Shown here in pieces: positions 43,342 to 51,819 of a stretch of 64,000 bases of DNA. The stretch is from Phycisphaerales bacterium. Lineage in GTDB: Bacteria > Planctomycetota > Phycisphaerae > Phycisphaerales > SM1A02. The notes under the pieces were generated by a model that ran no database searches, was not told the origin of the DNA, and worked only from the letters and a program-made list of their open reading frames with translations. The stretch is taken from contig SIAR01000007.1 in the NCBI GenBank assembly GCA_009691705.1, positions 1 through 64,000 on the forward strand, given 5' to 3'. The first letter of the stretch is position 1; every line of letters starts with the position of its first letter. The position numbers were made by a program, and so were the translations under genes.

Positions 43342-43808
43342 GCGCCAGTCTCCGCGAATCCGATGTTTGCGTAGCCGGCGCGAACCGCCGCGTTGAAGGC
43401 ATCGACGGCATCCTGCCACTGGCAGTCGGGGGCGGGCACGACCAACACGGGGTGCGAGCGTTCGAAGAGTCCCTCGCCATCGTGGCGCTGCAGTTGTTCA
43501 AGAAGTTTCGCGAGCTCATCGAACGAAGCTGCGGTGCGCACGATTCCATCGGCACTCAGTTCAAGCGCACAATGATCGCCCGCGCGAACCCCGACTCGCA
43601 GTTGCAGTGGAGATTCTTGTAGAGCCAGTGGATCGGCCGTCACTGCCCGCGCGGGCAGGTCGAGTTGGTAGACCTCTTCGCGCCGTTCGAATCGCACGGT
43701 GCAGACGAAGAAGACGAGAAGCAAGAAGACGACGTCAATCATCGGCGTCATCGCGAGCGACACCCTTGAGCCCTGAGCCGCGCGGCGGTTGTTCGCAGGC
43801 GTTCTCAT
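43338..43808 (-). CDS. ExbD/TolR-family transport protein, copy 2
   Basis: Single-pass stator-type subunit, 156 residues. The N-terminal part has LAMTPMIDVVFLLLVFFV with the essential Asp (about residue 25) in the membrane segment. The periplasmic domain (60-156) ends with NAAVRAGYANIGFAE, as in ExbD/TolR. With ExbB it uses the proton-motive force to move a partner. The ATG overlaps the stop of copy 1 by 4 nt. Confidence 0.88.
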   Translation of the reverse strand: MRTPANNRRAAQGSRVSLAMTPMIDVVFLLLVFFVCTVRFERREEVYQLDLPARAVTADPLALQESPLQLRVGVRAGDHCALELSADGIVRTAASFDELAKLLEQLQRHDGEGLFERSHPVLVVPAPDCQWQDAVDAFNAAVRAGYANIGFAETGA

Positions 43809-44272
43809 GGTCGCGATGGGGCGCTCTCGAGCGCGCAGACGCGCACAGTGACTGGTGAGGCGCCGGCACTCGCCGCGGCCCGCGCGATCGCCCGCAAGAC
43901 TGGCTGTACTTCTTCGTAGCGCAATGTCCGATCGGCTCGAACGTCGACTGGCAGAGTCCAGTCGCGGGCGATGCGCTGCGCGAGTGCTCCGGCAAGGGCG
44001 CTCTCGCCAGCGGCGTCGGCCGCAAAGCGCTGCCCACCCAACGAGAGCAGTGTGCGCCCACCATCGCTGATGACGTTCACCGCGATGCGCTGACCAAGTT
44101 TGATTGGACTCAGCGCGGCATGGTGTGGCTCTGGCAACGCGACTGGTGGAAGTTGTTCGCCGCTCATGCGGGCGATGAGCACAAAGAAGACGATCAACAA
44201 GAATGCAAGATCGATTAGCGGCGTGAGATTGGCATCGATCCGAGCGTGCCCGCGCGCGTGCAAGAGGCTCAC
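43805..44272 (-). CDS. ExbD/TolR-family transport protein, copy 1
   Basis: Single-pass protein of 155 residues: NLTPLIDLAFLLIVFFVLIAR holds the membrane Asp (about residue 20), followed by a periplasmic domain with LPVDVRADRTLRYEEVQPVLRA as in ExbD. The start is a GTG overlapping the ExbB stop (GTGA); a longer frame to 44353 lies inside exbB. Two unlike ExbD proteins probably form the plug dimers with one ExbB pentamer. Confidence 0.88.
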   Translation of the reverse strand: MSLLHARGHARIDANLTPLIDLAFLLIVFFVLIARMSGEQLPPVALPEPHHAALSPIKLGQRIAVNVISDGGRTLLSLGGQRFAADAAGESALAGALAQRIARDWTLPVDVRADRTLRYEEVQPVLRAIARAAASAGASPVTVRVCALESAPSRP

Positions 44273-44982
44273 TGTTGTGCGCCTAGTGCTGCCGACGCCG
44301 CGGTTGCGCGAAGGGTGATTTCTAGTGCTTCGGCGATGAGTGCGTCGATCCAATTGCGAACCGTTGCATAGGTCAGTAGCGCTGGAATTGCGACCACGAG
44401 TCCCCAGAAAGTCGTGACGAGCGCCGTTCCGATGCCACCCGCGAGCAGGGCGGGGTCGGCCTGCCCGCCGGTCGCAGCAACAGTTTGGAATGCGACAATC
44501 ATGCCGTACACCGTTCCGAAGAGTCCGATCATTGGACTGATTTGCGCCAACACGTTGAGAATCTCAATCGTGCGAAAGCGCCGCGCCGCGCACTCTTGCG
44601 CAGCCTGTTCGGCGGCATCGACTGCGCCAGTGCGTCCCAGTGGCAGGGTGTCGAGCGCTGCGACCGCCATGCGCGAGAAGTCGCTGTTGTCGGCGGCGGC
44701 AATTGCCCGGGCTTCGCGGGGCGATCCACTGGTGCAGGCGCGTAGGAATGCCTCTGCAACGGCGTGCGGAATAATGACATGCTTGCGATGCGACAAGAGT
44801 GCGTTGGCGATGAGTCCAACACTCAGAATGCTCATTGCGATCAACAACCAAATCATGATGCTGCCGAGCCACTCGATTTGCTGCGTGCCATCAGGCATCG
44901 TGCTGTAGGAGAGAAAGAAAATCTTTGCGGCTTCAAACGTCGACGGAAGTGTGGTGGCTTGTGTCATGGTGGCTTGTGTCAT
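44269..44982 (-). CDS. MotA/TolQ/ExbB-family proton channel protein
   Basis: Inner-membrane channel subunit, 237 residues. Membrane segments lie at about 36-58, 145-168 and 185-210. The conserved ISPMIGLFGTVYGMIVAFQ and GIGTALVTTFWGLVVAIPALL blocks are the family's hallmark. Start choice: the ATGs at 44982 and 44967 are separated by a perfect 15-bp tandem duplication (repeat of MTQAT), so either could serve. It starts 4 nt after the VWA gene. Confidence 0.9.
   Translation of the reverse strand: MTQATMTQATTLPSTFEAAKIFFLSYSTMPDGTQQIEWLGSIMIWLLIAMSILSVGLIANALLSHRKHVIIPHAVAEAFLRACTSGSPREARAIAAADNSDFSRMAVAALDTLPLGRTGAVDAAEQAAQECAARRFRTIEILNVLAQISPMIGLFGTVYGMIVAFQTVAATGGQADPALLAGGIGTALVTTFWGLVVAIPALLTYATVRNWIDALIAEALEITLRATAASAALGAQQ
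44953..44982. repeat. 15-bp tandem duplication at the ExbB start
   Basis: On the minus strand ATGACACAAGCCACC occurs twice in a row and provides two possible start codons and an MTQATMTQAT N-terminus. Confidence 0.8.
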
Positions 44983-44986
44983 GGTG

Positions 44987-46252
44987 TCATGGAACCTCGG
45001 AAGGAGAAGTGCGGGAATCATTCGCCGCGCGCAGCACCGACTCGGCGCGCGCTTCAGTTGCGCGCAGACCAAAGGCGCGGGCCCCCTGCATAGCGGCGTG
45101 GGCGAGCCGTGCGGCAGTCTGTGAATCGTGATCGTTGAGCAGAGCGATCTCGGCAGCGCCCACGAGTGCCGACGGGGCTGCGCTGTGGAGCGGTTCGCCA
45201 AGTCCAATGCGCAGAAACTGCGTGCGCGCTTGCGCGGTGTTGCCCGACTTCAAGAGCGCCGCAGCCGCAGTGAGGCGAAGCATCGTGTCATCAGCGGCAG
45301 CATCGGCCGCATCGTGCGATCCACGAATATCAGCCATTCGGCCTATAAACCGATAGGAATTAGCGCCTCCGTGAATGCGCGCGATCTCTGCGAGCGCGCC
45401 CATAGGTTCTTGTTGCAGCAGGTGAATGCAGGCGATTTGTACTGAACGGCGCTTCGTCAATCCATCCACGGGATTGAGCGACTCGAATTCGGCGAGCAGT
45501 GCGTCGCGATCTGTTGGTTGATCGGCCGCGCCCAACAGTCCAGTGCTCACAATCACAATCGTGTCTGGCGTGAGCGCCAATGCGACCCGCATCGCCTTGA
45601 GCAGTGTGCTGTCGCCGCCAGGAACGATCTCGTCGAGCATCCAATTCTTGACCTCGAGAAGTCCATGTTGCCCGAGGGTTGGACCAGCGCGCCGCAGTGC
45701 TTGAGGTGGGGCAATGAATGCTTCGCCGCGCTGAAAGACGACGACTGCAAACTGTTGCTCTTCATTGAGCCGTGCGATCGCATCCACGATCTCTTGCGCT
45801 GCAGTGCGGTAAGCGCCGATCATCGATCCCGATGCATCGAGCAAGAACACGATGCGGTGGGCGACATCTCTGCGAACTCCGGCGATGGTCAAGACGCTGC
45901 GTGGCAGATCAGCGGTACGGATTGGTCGGTCGAGCCGTCCCGTCAATTCTGCGCAGTCGCTCTGTGACTTCGCCCGCATTCTGGTCGACGTGGCGCGCGC
46001 GTGAGTGATCGCCAGGGCAGTCGTTGCGCGCGGTTCAGCGGCACTGCTCGAAGCAGGCGCAGCAGGTGCAGCGGCGAGCACGGGTTCCTTTGGCGGGGAT
46101 TCAAATACGAACGTGGCGCCATCGAGCAGCGGCGAATCGTCTTGCGATTGCCATGGCTGAAGCGCGACGATGCCAACGGTGAGTAATAGAACTGCCAGAC
46201 AGCCATGGATCGCCGCAGAAACCAGCCACGGGATTATCCTCCCCATGCGCAT
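44987..46252 (-). CDS. Membrane-anchored von Willebrand factor A domain protein
   Basis: A 421-residue protein. An N-terminal anchor (residues 8-30) is followed by a Pro/Ala linker to about 85, and a VWA domain with the metal-ion adhesion site DASGS near residue 139 and further MIDAS positions in GGDST and TGLLGA. The C-terminal third is helical and TPR-like (LLKSGNTAQARTQFLRIG). It is probably exposed to the periplasm. VWA domains mediate protein-protein contacts; the partner is likely the ExbB/ExbD complex encoded next. An in-frame ATG six nt later (46246) is also possible. Confidence 0.85.
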   Translation of the reverse strand: MRMGRIIPWLVSAAIHGCLAVLLLTVGIVALQPWQSQDDSPLLDGATFVFESPPKEPVLAAAPAAPASSSAAEPRATTALAITHARATSTRMRAKSQSDCAELTGRLDRPIRTADLPRSVLTIAGVRRDVAHRIVFLLDASGSMIGAYRTAAQEIVDAIARLNEEQQFAVVVFQRGEAFIAPPQALRRAGPTLGQHGLLEVKNWMLDEIVPGGDSTLLKAMRVALALTPDTIVIVSTGLLGAADQPTDRDALLAEFESLNPVDGLTKRRSVQIACIHLLQQEPMGALAEIARIHGGANSYRFIGRMADIRGSHDAADAAADDTMLRLTAAAALLKSGNTAQARTQFLRIGLGEPLHSAAPSALVGAAEIALLNDHDSQTAARLAHAAMQGARAFGLRATEARAESVLRAANDSRTSPSEVP

Positions 46253-46255
46253 GTC

Positions 46256-46915
46256 TTACATCGGCTCCCTGTTTTTCGAATTACCCTTTGAACTCGCCTT
46301 GTCCCCCGCCCCACGCGATTGCTTGGATTGTGGTCCCAATCCGCCATCGACGCTGAGAGTTCCCCCTCCGACGAGCACCACATTCACCGCGAGCGCAAAG
46401 AGACCAATCTGCGTGAAAACGCGCTGATAGTCGCTCGGCGGCATCGTCCACCATCCAGTCACTTTGAGCTCGGGCAAGCTTGTCATCACGAAAGCGCCCA
46501 CCATCACCGCCGCCAGCGAGAGTGCGCTCAGTCGGGCGAATGCGCCAACGAGTAGCAGAAGCGATCCGCCAAGTTGGGAGAGAGCAACCAGCCATGCCGC
46601 AAGCGCTGGATAGGGAAATCTGGCATCGTTTGAGGCGAGCGCGATGGTGTATAGCGTGCGCGCGTGCAAGGGAACTGATGGTGGCGGCGGTGCGACTGTC
46701 TCGGTCGATGTGGCTGAAAAACCAGTCGATTGGATCGTCGCCCAATCCATCCCAGCAGCAGTGACGCCGATGGCGGCGAGCTGTTTTGTCTGCGCCAGAG
46801 AAAAGTCGGTCTCTGAAAATGTCTGTGCCCACCCGATGGGAAGGAAGGCTGCACACAGAATGACCCGTGCCATGAGCGGCACAAACTTCATCGCGCAGGT
46901 TTGGCTCAGCGTCAT
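46256..46915 (-). CDS. DoxX-like membrane protein, first gene of the ExbB/ExbD operon
   Basis: A 219-residue membrane protein. It has a hydrophobic N-terminus (10-30), a soluble loop (35-90), three further hydrophobic segments (about 105-190) and a Lys/Ser-rich cytoplasmic tail. The arrangement (ALSQLGGSLLLLVGAFARLSALSLAAVMVGAFV) resembles DoxX/DoxD proteins. Its function in the operon is unknown. The ATG is 3 nt... of leader space short of a TAGGAT hexamer (8-nt spacer), and the next gene begins 3 nt after its stop. Confidence 0.72.
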   Translation of the reverse strand: MTLSQTCAMKFVPLMARVILCAAFLPIGWAQTFSETDFSLAQTKQLAAIGVTAAGMDWATIQSTGFSATSTETVAPPPPSVPLHARTLYTIALASNDARFPYPALAAWLVALSQLGGSLLLLVGAFARLSALSLAAVMVGAFVMTSLPELKVTGWWTMPPSDYQRVFTQIGLFALAVNVVLVGGGTLSVDGGLGPQSKQSRGAGDKASSKGNSKNREPM

Positions 46916-46923
46916 TGGCTAAC

Positions 46924-46929
46924 ATCCTA
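46924..46929 (-). promoter_or_regulatory. Candidate -10 TAGGAT of the DoxX-VWA-ExbB/ExbD operon
   Basis: It ends 8 nt before the ATG at 46915 and lies 14 nt from the divergent tRNA-Leu gene. Confidence 0.5.
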
Positions 46930-46943
46930 CGAAGTGTTCACGT

Positions 46944-47024
46944 GCGGGCGTGGCGAAATGGCAGACGCGCTGGATTTAGGTTCCAGTGGGGAAACCCGTG
47001 CAGGTTCAAGTCCTGTCGCCCGTA
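46944..47024 (+). tRNA. tRNA-Leu (anticodon TAG)
   Basis: An 81-nt class II tRNA. Acceptor GCGGGCG pairs with CGCCCGT (one G-U), the anticodon loop is TTTAGGT on stem CTGGA/TCCAG, the long variable arm is TGGGGAAACCCGTG, and the T-loop is TTCAAGT. CCA is not encoded. Confidence 0.95.
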
Positions 47025-47035
47025 TTGATCGCGGC

Positions 47036-47041
47036 TAGTCT
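47036..47041 (+). promoter_or_regulatory. Candidate -10 TAGTCT of the DAHP synthase gene
   Basis: Seven nt before the ATG at 47049, 12 nt beyond the tRNA-Leu 3' end. Confidence 0.45.
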
Positions 47042-47048
47042 GCGAGCG

Positions 47049-48401
47049 ATGCAACCTTGGACGGCTGATTCTTGGCGGTCACGACCCGCGCGCCAACAAC
47101 CGGCGTGGCCCGACGATAGACAACTCAACGCGGTGCTTGGCGAAATCGGCGCGTTGCCTCCGCTGGTGACGAGCGGCGAGATCACTGAACTAAAGAGTCA
47201 ACTTGCTGCGGCAGCTTCTGGGGAGCGTTTTCTGCTGCACGGTGGAGATTGCGCCGAGAGCTTTGCGGGATGCAGGTCATCTCCAATCACGAATCAACTC
47301 AAGATTTTGCTGCAAATGAGCCTCGTCTTAACCCACGCCTCGCGTAAGCGAGTCATCCGCATCGGACGATTTGCTGGGCAGTACGCCAAGCCGCGCTCGG
47401 TTGAACTTGAGACGCAGGGGCGAGTTTCGCTTCCGGTCTACCGTGGCGACAACATCAATCGGCCAGAGTTCTCGCTCGCGGCGCGCACGCCAAATCCGCA
47501 ACTCTTGTTGCGCGGATACGAGCGATCGGCGTTGACGCTGAACTTCATTCGTGCGCTCGTCGATGGAGGCTTCGCCGACTTGCACCATCCAGAACAGTGG
47601 AATCTCGATTGGGTCGTGCATTCGCCACTCGCCGCTGAGTACAAGCGCATAGTTGATGCGATCGGGCAGGGGCTTCAATTCATGGAGACGCTGGCGGGTG
47701 TGCGCGTGCACCAAATGCAGCGCGTTGATTTCTTCACCAGCCATGAGTGCCTCGTGCTCGATCTCGAACAGGCCCAGACTCGGCAAGTTCCTCGGCGCAG
47801 TGGCTGGTGGAATCTTTCGACGCACTTTCCATGGCTCGGCGCGCGCACGGGTGCGCTCGAGGATGCGCACGTCGAATATCTGCGCGGCATTGAGAATCCC
47901 ATCGGCATCAAAGTCAACGCAGATCGCACTGCCGCCGAACTCATTGCGCTGTGCGCGCGGCTCAATCCTTCGCGCGAAGCAGGGCGAATCGTGCTGATTC
48001 ACAGGATGGGTGCGCACCAGATCGCCGCGGCACTTCCCCCGCTGGTCGAGGCGATTGCGCATGCGAAGATTCCAGTGCTATGGGTGTGCGATCCAATGCA
48101 TGGAAACACCGAATTGGTGCTGGTGAAGACGGCAACATTGGCAGCGGTCGCCGTCAAGACGCGCAAGTTTGCCCACATTCTTGCCGAACTTGAACAAGCG
48201 TTTGAGATTCACGCCGCGGCGGGCACAGTTCTGGGTGGAGTGCATTTCGAGTTGACTGGTGAAAATGTCACAGAGTGCATGGGAGGGGCGCGTGGATTGG
48301 TTGAGTCTGATCTGGCGCGCGCCTATCACTCGTCGCTTGATCCGCGATTGAATTACGAACAGGCCCTCGAAATGGCACTGCTCGTGGCGCGACGGGTGTA
48401 G
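47049..48401 (+). CDS. 3-deoxy-7-phosphoheptulonate synthase, class II
   Basis: Opens the shikimate pathway by joining PEP and erythrose-4-phosphate. The 450-residue protein is the class II (plant/Mycobacterium-type) form: WTADSWRSRPARQQPAWPD, LLHGGDCAESFAG with the metal Cys, GQYAKPRS, the GWWNLSTHFPWLGART-type catalytic stretch, RMGAHQIAAALPPLVEAI and CDPMHGNTE. An open frame beginning inside the tRNA is rejected; the N-terminal WTADSWRS fixes the start. Confidence 0.93.
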   Translation: MQPWTADSWRSRPARQQPAWPDDRQLNAVLGEIGALPPLVTSGEITELKSQLAAAASGERFLLHGGDCAESFAGCRSSPITNQLKILLQMSLVLTHASRKRVIRIGRFAGQYAKPRSVELETQGRVSLPVYRGDNINRPEFSLAARTPNPQLLLRGYERSALTLNFIRALVDGGFADLHHPEQWNLDWVVHSPLAAEYKRIVDAIGQGLQFMETLAGVRVHQMQRVDFFTSHECLVLDLEQAQTRQVPRRSGWWNLSTHFPWLGARTGALEDAHVEYLRGIENPIGIKVNADRTAAELIALCARLNPSREAGRIVLIHRMGAHQIAAALPPLVEAIAHAKIPVLWVCDPMHGNTELVLVKTATLAAVAVKTRKFAHILAELEQAFEIHAAAGTVLGGVHFELTGENVTECMGGARGLVESDLARAYHSSLDPRLNYEQALEMALLVARRV

Positions 48402-48463
48402 CGCGTTTGCGCGCGCATCTTTTCTATATCCTCACCTCTTCGCTCCCCACGCCGATCATTCCC

Positions 48464-49813
48464 ATGTCGATATCGCCCAACACACGCCGCCGCACTGTTC
48501 TGACCGGAGTTGGACCAGTGACTGGATTTGGTCTGGGTATGGATCCACTCTGGCAGGGACTCTGTGCAGGAAAGTCGGCGATCCGTCCAATCACAGCATT
48601 CGACCCATCGGGATTCATCACGACGGTCGCAGCGACGATCTCGCCTGAGCAACTCGACATTCGCACCATCGTGCCAAAGAACTATCGAAAGGCGACCAAA
48701 GTGATGGCGCGCGACATCGAGATCGCAGTCGCGGCCGCGGCTGCCGCCGTGAACGCAGCTGGATTGACCACACGCGGAACGGCCGATGGGGTCGCTCCCA
48801 CCATCGTTCCAGAGCGCGTTGGATGTCACATTGGCGCGGGTCTGATCCCAGCCGATTCTGACGAACTTGCCAGCGCAATGTTGACCTGTCGAACTGCCGA
48901 TGGCGGATTCGATCCTGGCGAGTGGGGACGCACGGGCATGAACAACCTCACGCCACTCTGGCTGTTGAAGTATCTGCCCAACATGCTCGCCTGTCACGTG
49001 ACAATCATCCACGATTGTCAGGGACCATCGAACACAATCACTTGCGCCGAAGTCTCGGGGGCGCTCTCAATTGGCGAGTCGATGCGCGTGATTCGTCGCG
49101 GTGACGCTGAGGCATGCCTCTCAGGCGGCGCCGAGAGCAAAGTCAATTACATGGGCTTGCTGCGCCAGACTTTCGCAAATCGGCTCGCCGCTGTTGCCAC
49201 TGGCGGCGATGGAATTGCGGCAGTGCGTCCCTTCGACCCCAGCGCAACTGGAACCGTGCTCGGTGAAGGTGGGGGGATCCTTATCACAGAAGCATTCGAA
49301 AGCGCGCAGGGTCGTGGTGCGCAAGCGCTCGCAGAACTCACTGGATTCGCCGCCCGGCAGTGCTCCTGCATCGACACGGTGGGTGTCGACCTCTGTGATG
49401 CAGCGCAAGACATCGCCTCGGCGATCGAAGGTGCACTGCACGATGCGAAGACTCCCGCGAGTGAGATTGACGCAATTGTGCCGCTGGGTAGTGGGATTCC
49501 CAACGTCGACCGAGCTGAGGCCGAGGCACTGCGCAGCATTTTCGGCGCGCGATTGCTGCAGATTCCCCTCATTACTCTGGCGCCGCAAGTTGGAATCTGC
49601 GGCGCAGGGGCGAGTGCCATCGCCGCGTGCGTCGCCGCCCAATCTGTCGCACTGCAGATGCTTCCAGCGCGACTCTCGACTGCGGGATCGGCCGCGCTCG
49701 GAGTTAACGCCGATGCCCGCGTGGCGGGCGCTGCCACACTTCGAAATGTGCTCGTGACATCGACTGGCATGGGCGGTCAGAGCGCCGCGCTTGTTCTGCG
49801 GAGACTCGCATGA
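48464..49813 (+). CDS. Catalytically dead beta-ketoacyl synthase (chain-length-factor-like)
   Basis: A 449-residue ketosynthase-fold protein. A gap-free alignment by eye with the next gene product (GPSNTITCAEVSGALSIGE against GPAYNCLTACAASTQALGE) puts Glu196 where the catalytic Cys should be. The HGTGT His is Leu (PLGSGI), and the second His is Ile (QVGICGAG). It therefore cannot condense acyl chains itself. The layout, overlapping an active ketosynthase by 4 nt, resembles KS-beta/chain-length factors of type II polyketide or aryl-polyene systems. A TATCCT hexamer lies 31 nt upstream; no ribosome site is obvious. Confidence 0.85.
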   Translation: MSISPNTRRRTVLTGVGPVTGFGLGMDPLWQGLCAGKSAIRPITAFDPSGFITTVAATISPEQLDIRTIVPKNYRKATKVMARDIEIAVAAAAAAVNAAGLTTRGTADGVAPTIVPERVGCHIGAGLIPADSDELASAMLTCRTADGGFDPGEWGRTGMNNLTPLWLLKYLPNMLACHVTIIHDCQGPSNTITCAEVSGALSIGESMRVIRRGDAEACLSGGAESKVNYMGLLRQTFANRLAAVATGGDGIAAVRPFDPSATGTVLGEGGGILITEAFESAQGRGAQALAELTGFAARQCSCIDTVGVDLCDAAQDIASAIEGALHDAKTPASEIDAIVPLGSGIPNVDRAEAEALRSIFGARLLQIPLITLAPQVGICGAGASAIAACVAAQSVALQMLPARLSTAGSAALGVNADARVAGAATLRNVLVTSTGMGGQSAALVLRRLA

Positions 49814-51150
49814 GCGCCCGAAACGATCGATCGCCGAGTGAACGCGTTGTTGTCAGCGGCATGGGATGGGTCACCCCGCTCGGGCACGATCTCGAAACGG
49901 TGTGGAGCGCGCTGATGCGCGGCGCTTCTGGGATGGCTCCAATCACCCGCTTCGATGCGCGCACCTTTCCAACCAACTTTGCGTCAGAGGTAAAGAACTT
50001 CGATGTGAATCCGCTCTTGAAAGATCCTGCGGTTCATGCCACTGCCGGAATCAACTCGCGTTTCGCTCTGGGCGCAGCAGCACAAGCGTGGAAGCAAGCG
50101 GGTCTCGATGTGAAGCCCGCCCGCAATATGCGGCGGGTCGGCATTTACCTCGGCGCGGGCGAAGGAGTCATCGATACTCCCAACTATCTCGCCGCAAATC
50201 TCAAAGCATGGGATGCCGCAACTGGCAAGACCGACGGAGCAAAGTGGGCAGAGCTCGGTCATCGGCTGATGCAGGCATCTCGTGAAATCGAGCAAGAACC
50301 CAACATGCCGCTCGCCCACATCGCGCGCGAGTTTGGCGCGCGCGGTCCCGCATACAACTGTTTGACTGCCTGCGCGGCAAGCACGCAAGCACTCGGAGAG
50401 GCGACGAGCATCCTGCGCGGAGGCGAAGCCGATGTCATGATCGCTGGCGGTGCCCACACAATGATTCACGTGCTCGGAGTCACTGGATTCAACCGTCTCA
50501 CAGCGCTGAGCACCAGCAAGGGCGATCCGACCAAAGCGAGTTGTCCGTTCGATCTTGGACGCGGCGGATTTGTCATGGGAGAAGGAGCGGGGATGGTCAT
50601 CCTCGAAACTCTCGAGCACGCCCTTGCCCGCGGCGCAAAGCCTCTGGCAGAGCTGATTGGGTTTGGATCGAGCGCCGACTCCTATCGCATCACCGACATC
50701 GAACCCACTGGGCGGGGGGCTGCCGCCGCGATGTTGCAAGCGCTGGCGCAGGCTGGCATCGACGCGCGCGGACGCCGCGGCGATGGTCGGCCGCTCGTCG
50801 ATTACATCTCGGCGCACGGAACTGGTACGAAAGAAAACGACTCGATCGAGACGCTGGCGGTGAAGCGCGTCTTTGGAGAACTCGCCAAAGAGATTCCAAT
50901 GAGTTCAGTCAAGAGCATGCTTGGACATCTCATTGCTGCAGCAGGCGCGGTCGAGTTCATCACCTGCGTCATGGCCATTCACCGTGGGATGCTTCCCCCC
51001 ACGATCAACTACACGACGCCCGATCCAGAGTGTGATCTGGACTACGTGGCGAACACCCCGCGGGCCGCTAAGGTGCAGACTTGCCTTTCGAATTCCTTCG
51101 GATTTGGCGGGCAAAACGACACAGTGTGCGTGACGGCATTCGAGTCGTGA
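49810..51150 (+). CDS. Beta-ketoacyl-ACP synthase II-like enzyme
   Basis: Condensing enzyme of the FabF/KS-alpha group, 446 residues. The catalytic triad is intact: Cys188 in LTACAAS, His in SAHGTGTKENDSIE, and His in KSMLGHLIAAAG. GFGGQN near the C-terminus is the family glycine loop. An insertion of about 40 residues (LAANLKAWDAATGKTDGAKW) lies around 115-160. The ATG overlaps the upstream dead ketosynthase gene, which implies a heterodimer. A general FabF role is also possible if no other copy exists. Confidence 0.92.
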   Translation: MSARNDRSPSERVVVSGMGWVTPLGHDLETVWSALMRGASGMAPITRFDARTFPTNFASEVKNFDVNPLLKDPAVHATAGINSRFALGAAAQAWKQAGLDVKPARNMRRVGIYLGAGEGVIDTPNYLAANLKAWDAATGKTDGAKWAELGHRLMQASREIEQEPNMPLAHIAREFGARGPAYNCLTACAASTQALGEATSILRGGEADVMIAGGAHTMIHVLGVTGFNRLTALSTSKGDPTKASCPFDLGRGGFVMGEGAGMVILETLEHALARGAKPLAELIGFGSSADSYRITDIEPTGRGAAAAMLQALAQAGIDARGRRGDGRPLVDYISAHGTGTKENDSIETLAVKRVFGELAKEIPMSSVKSMLGHLIAAAGAVEFITCVMAIHRGMLPPTINYTTPDPECDLDYVANTPRAAKVQTCLSNSFGFGGQNDTVCVTAFES

Positions 51151-51785
51151 GCGCACGCCCATCGCGCATCGCGGCGGTGTTGAAAATTTGTGCTTACTCA
51201 CTGGCATTGTGCGTCGCGCTCGCCGCCGTCGCATTCGTCGCCTCGAACCGCGCGCCGTCGTGGTGGGTAGATCCAGTTGTGCTCGCGGACTGCGCGCAGA
51301 GCGAATCGACGGGGCGCGAACTCGAACAGCAACTCGCTGCGACGATTAGCAAGATTCGACCGGCTGGAGAATCGTGGGCGATACGCATTCGCGATGAGGA
51401 CATCAACGCGTGGATCGCGGCGCGACTTCCGCAGTGGAAGGAGCACGATCCACTGCTTGCGTGGCCAGTCGCGGGGGCGGCGACACAGATTCGCTTCAAC
51501 GAGCAATCGGCAACGATCGCCATTGCAATGGAAGGCCGAGTGTGGAGCGGCTCGTGTGCGATCACTGTTGTTCCAGGAGCGATCGCAATCGTGCCAGAGG
51601 CTGGGGCAATCGGTCTGCTGCCCATCCCAGGAGGTGCTGCGCTCGCACTGCGATGGCTCGAGGGGGAGGGCGCAAAGACCTTGCGATTGCCGCGAACTTT
51701 CAATCTCGGTGATGGACGGCAGGTCGAAGTACTGCACATCGATTTGCATCAGGGCACGATCGAAATTGAGTGCGCGACGCACTGA
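51147..51785 (+). CDS. Hypothetical membrane-anchored protein
   Basis: Starts at a GTG that overlaps the ketosynthase stop (GTGA) and gives 212 residues. One hydrophobic segment at about 12-35 (ICAYSLALCVALAAVAFVAS) anchors an otherwise soluble, probably periplasmic domain with many beta-strand-like runs (ATIAIAMEGRVWSGSCAITVV). No motif was recognised. Its position right after the ketosynthase pair suggests it works with the product lipid, but that is speculation. Confidence 0.7.
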   Translation: MSARPSRIAAVLKICAYSLALCVALAAVAFVASNRAPSWWVDPVVLADCAQSESTGRELEQQLAATISKIRPAGESWAIRIRDEDINAWIAARLPQWKEHDPLLAWPVAGAATQIRFNEQSATIAIAMEGRVWSGSCAITVVPGAIAIVPEAGAIGLLPIPGGAALALRWLEGEGAKTLRLPRTFNLGDGRQVEVLHIDLHQGTIEIECATH

Positions 51786-51804
51786 TTGCGGCGATGGCTC
51801 TCGC

Positions 51805-51810
51805 TAGGAT
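51805..51810 (+). promoter_or_regulatory. Candidate -10 TAGGAT of the nuoG-like gene
   Basis: Nine nt before the ATG at 51820. Confidence 0.4.
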
Positions 51811-51819
51811 GTCCCGCCA

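Noticed and set aside
41941-43374. 477-residue frame on the plus strand
   Set aside because: It lies completely antisense to the well-supported 858-residue operon gene, has no recognisable domain and no start context; GC-rich codon pattern explains its length.
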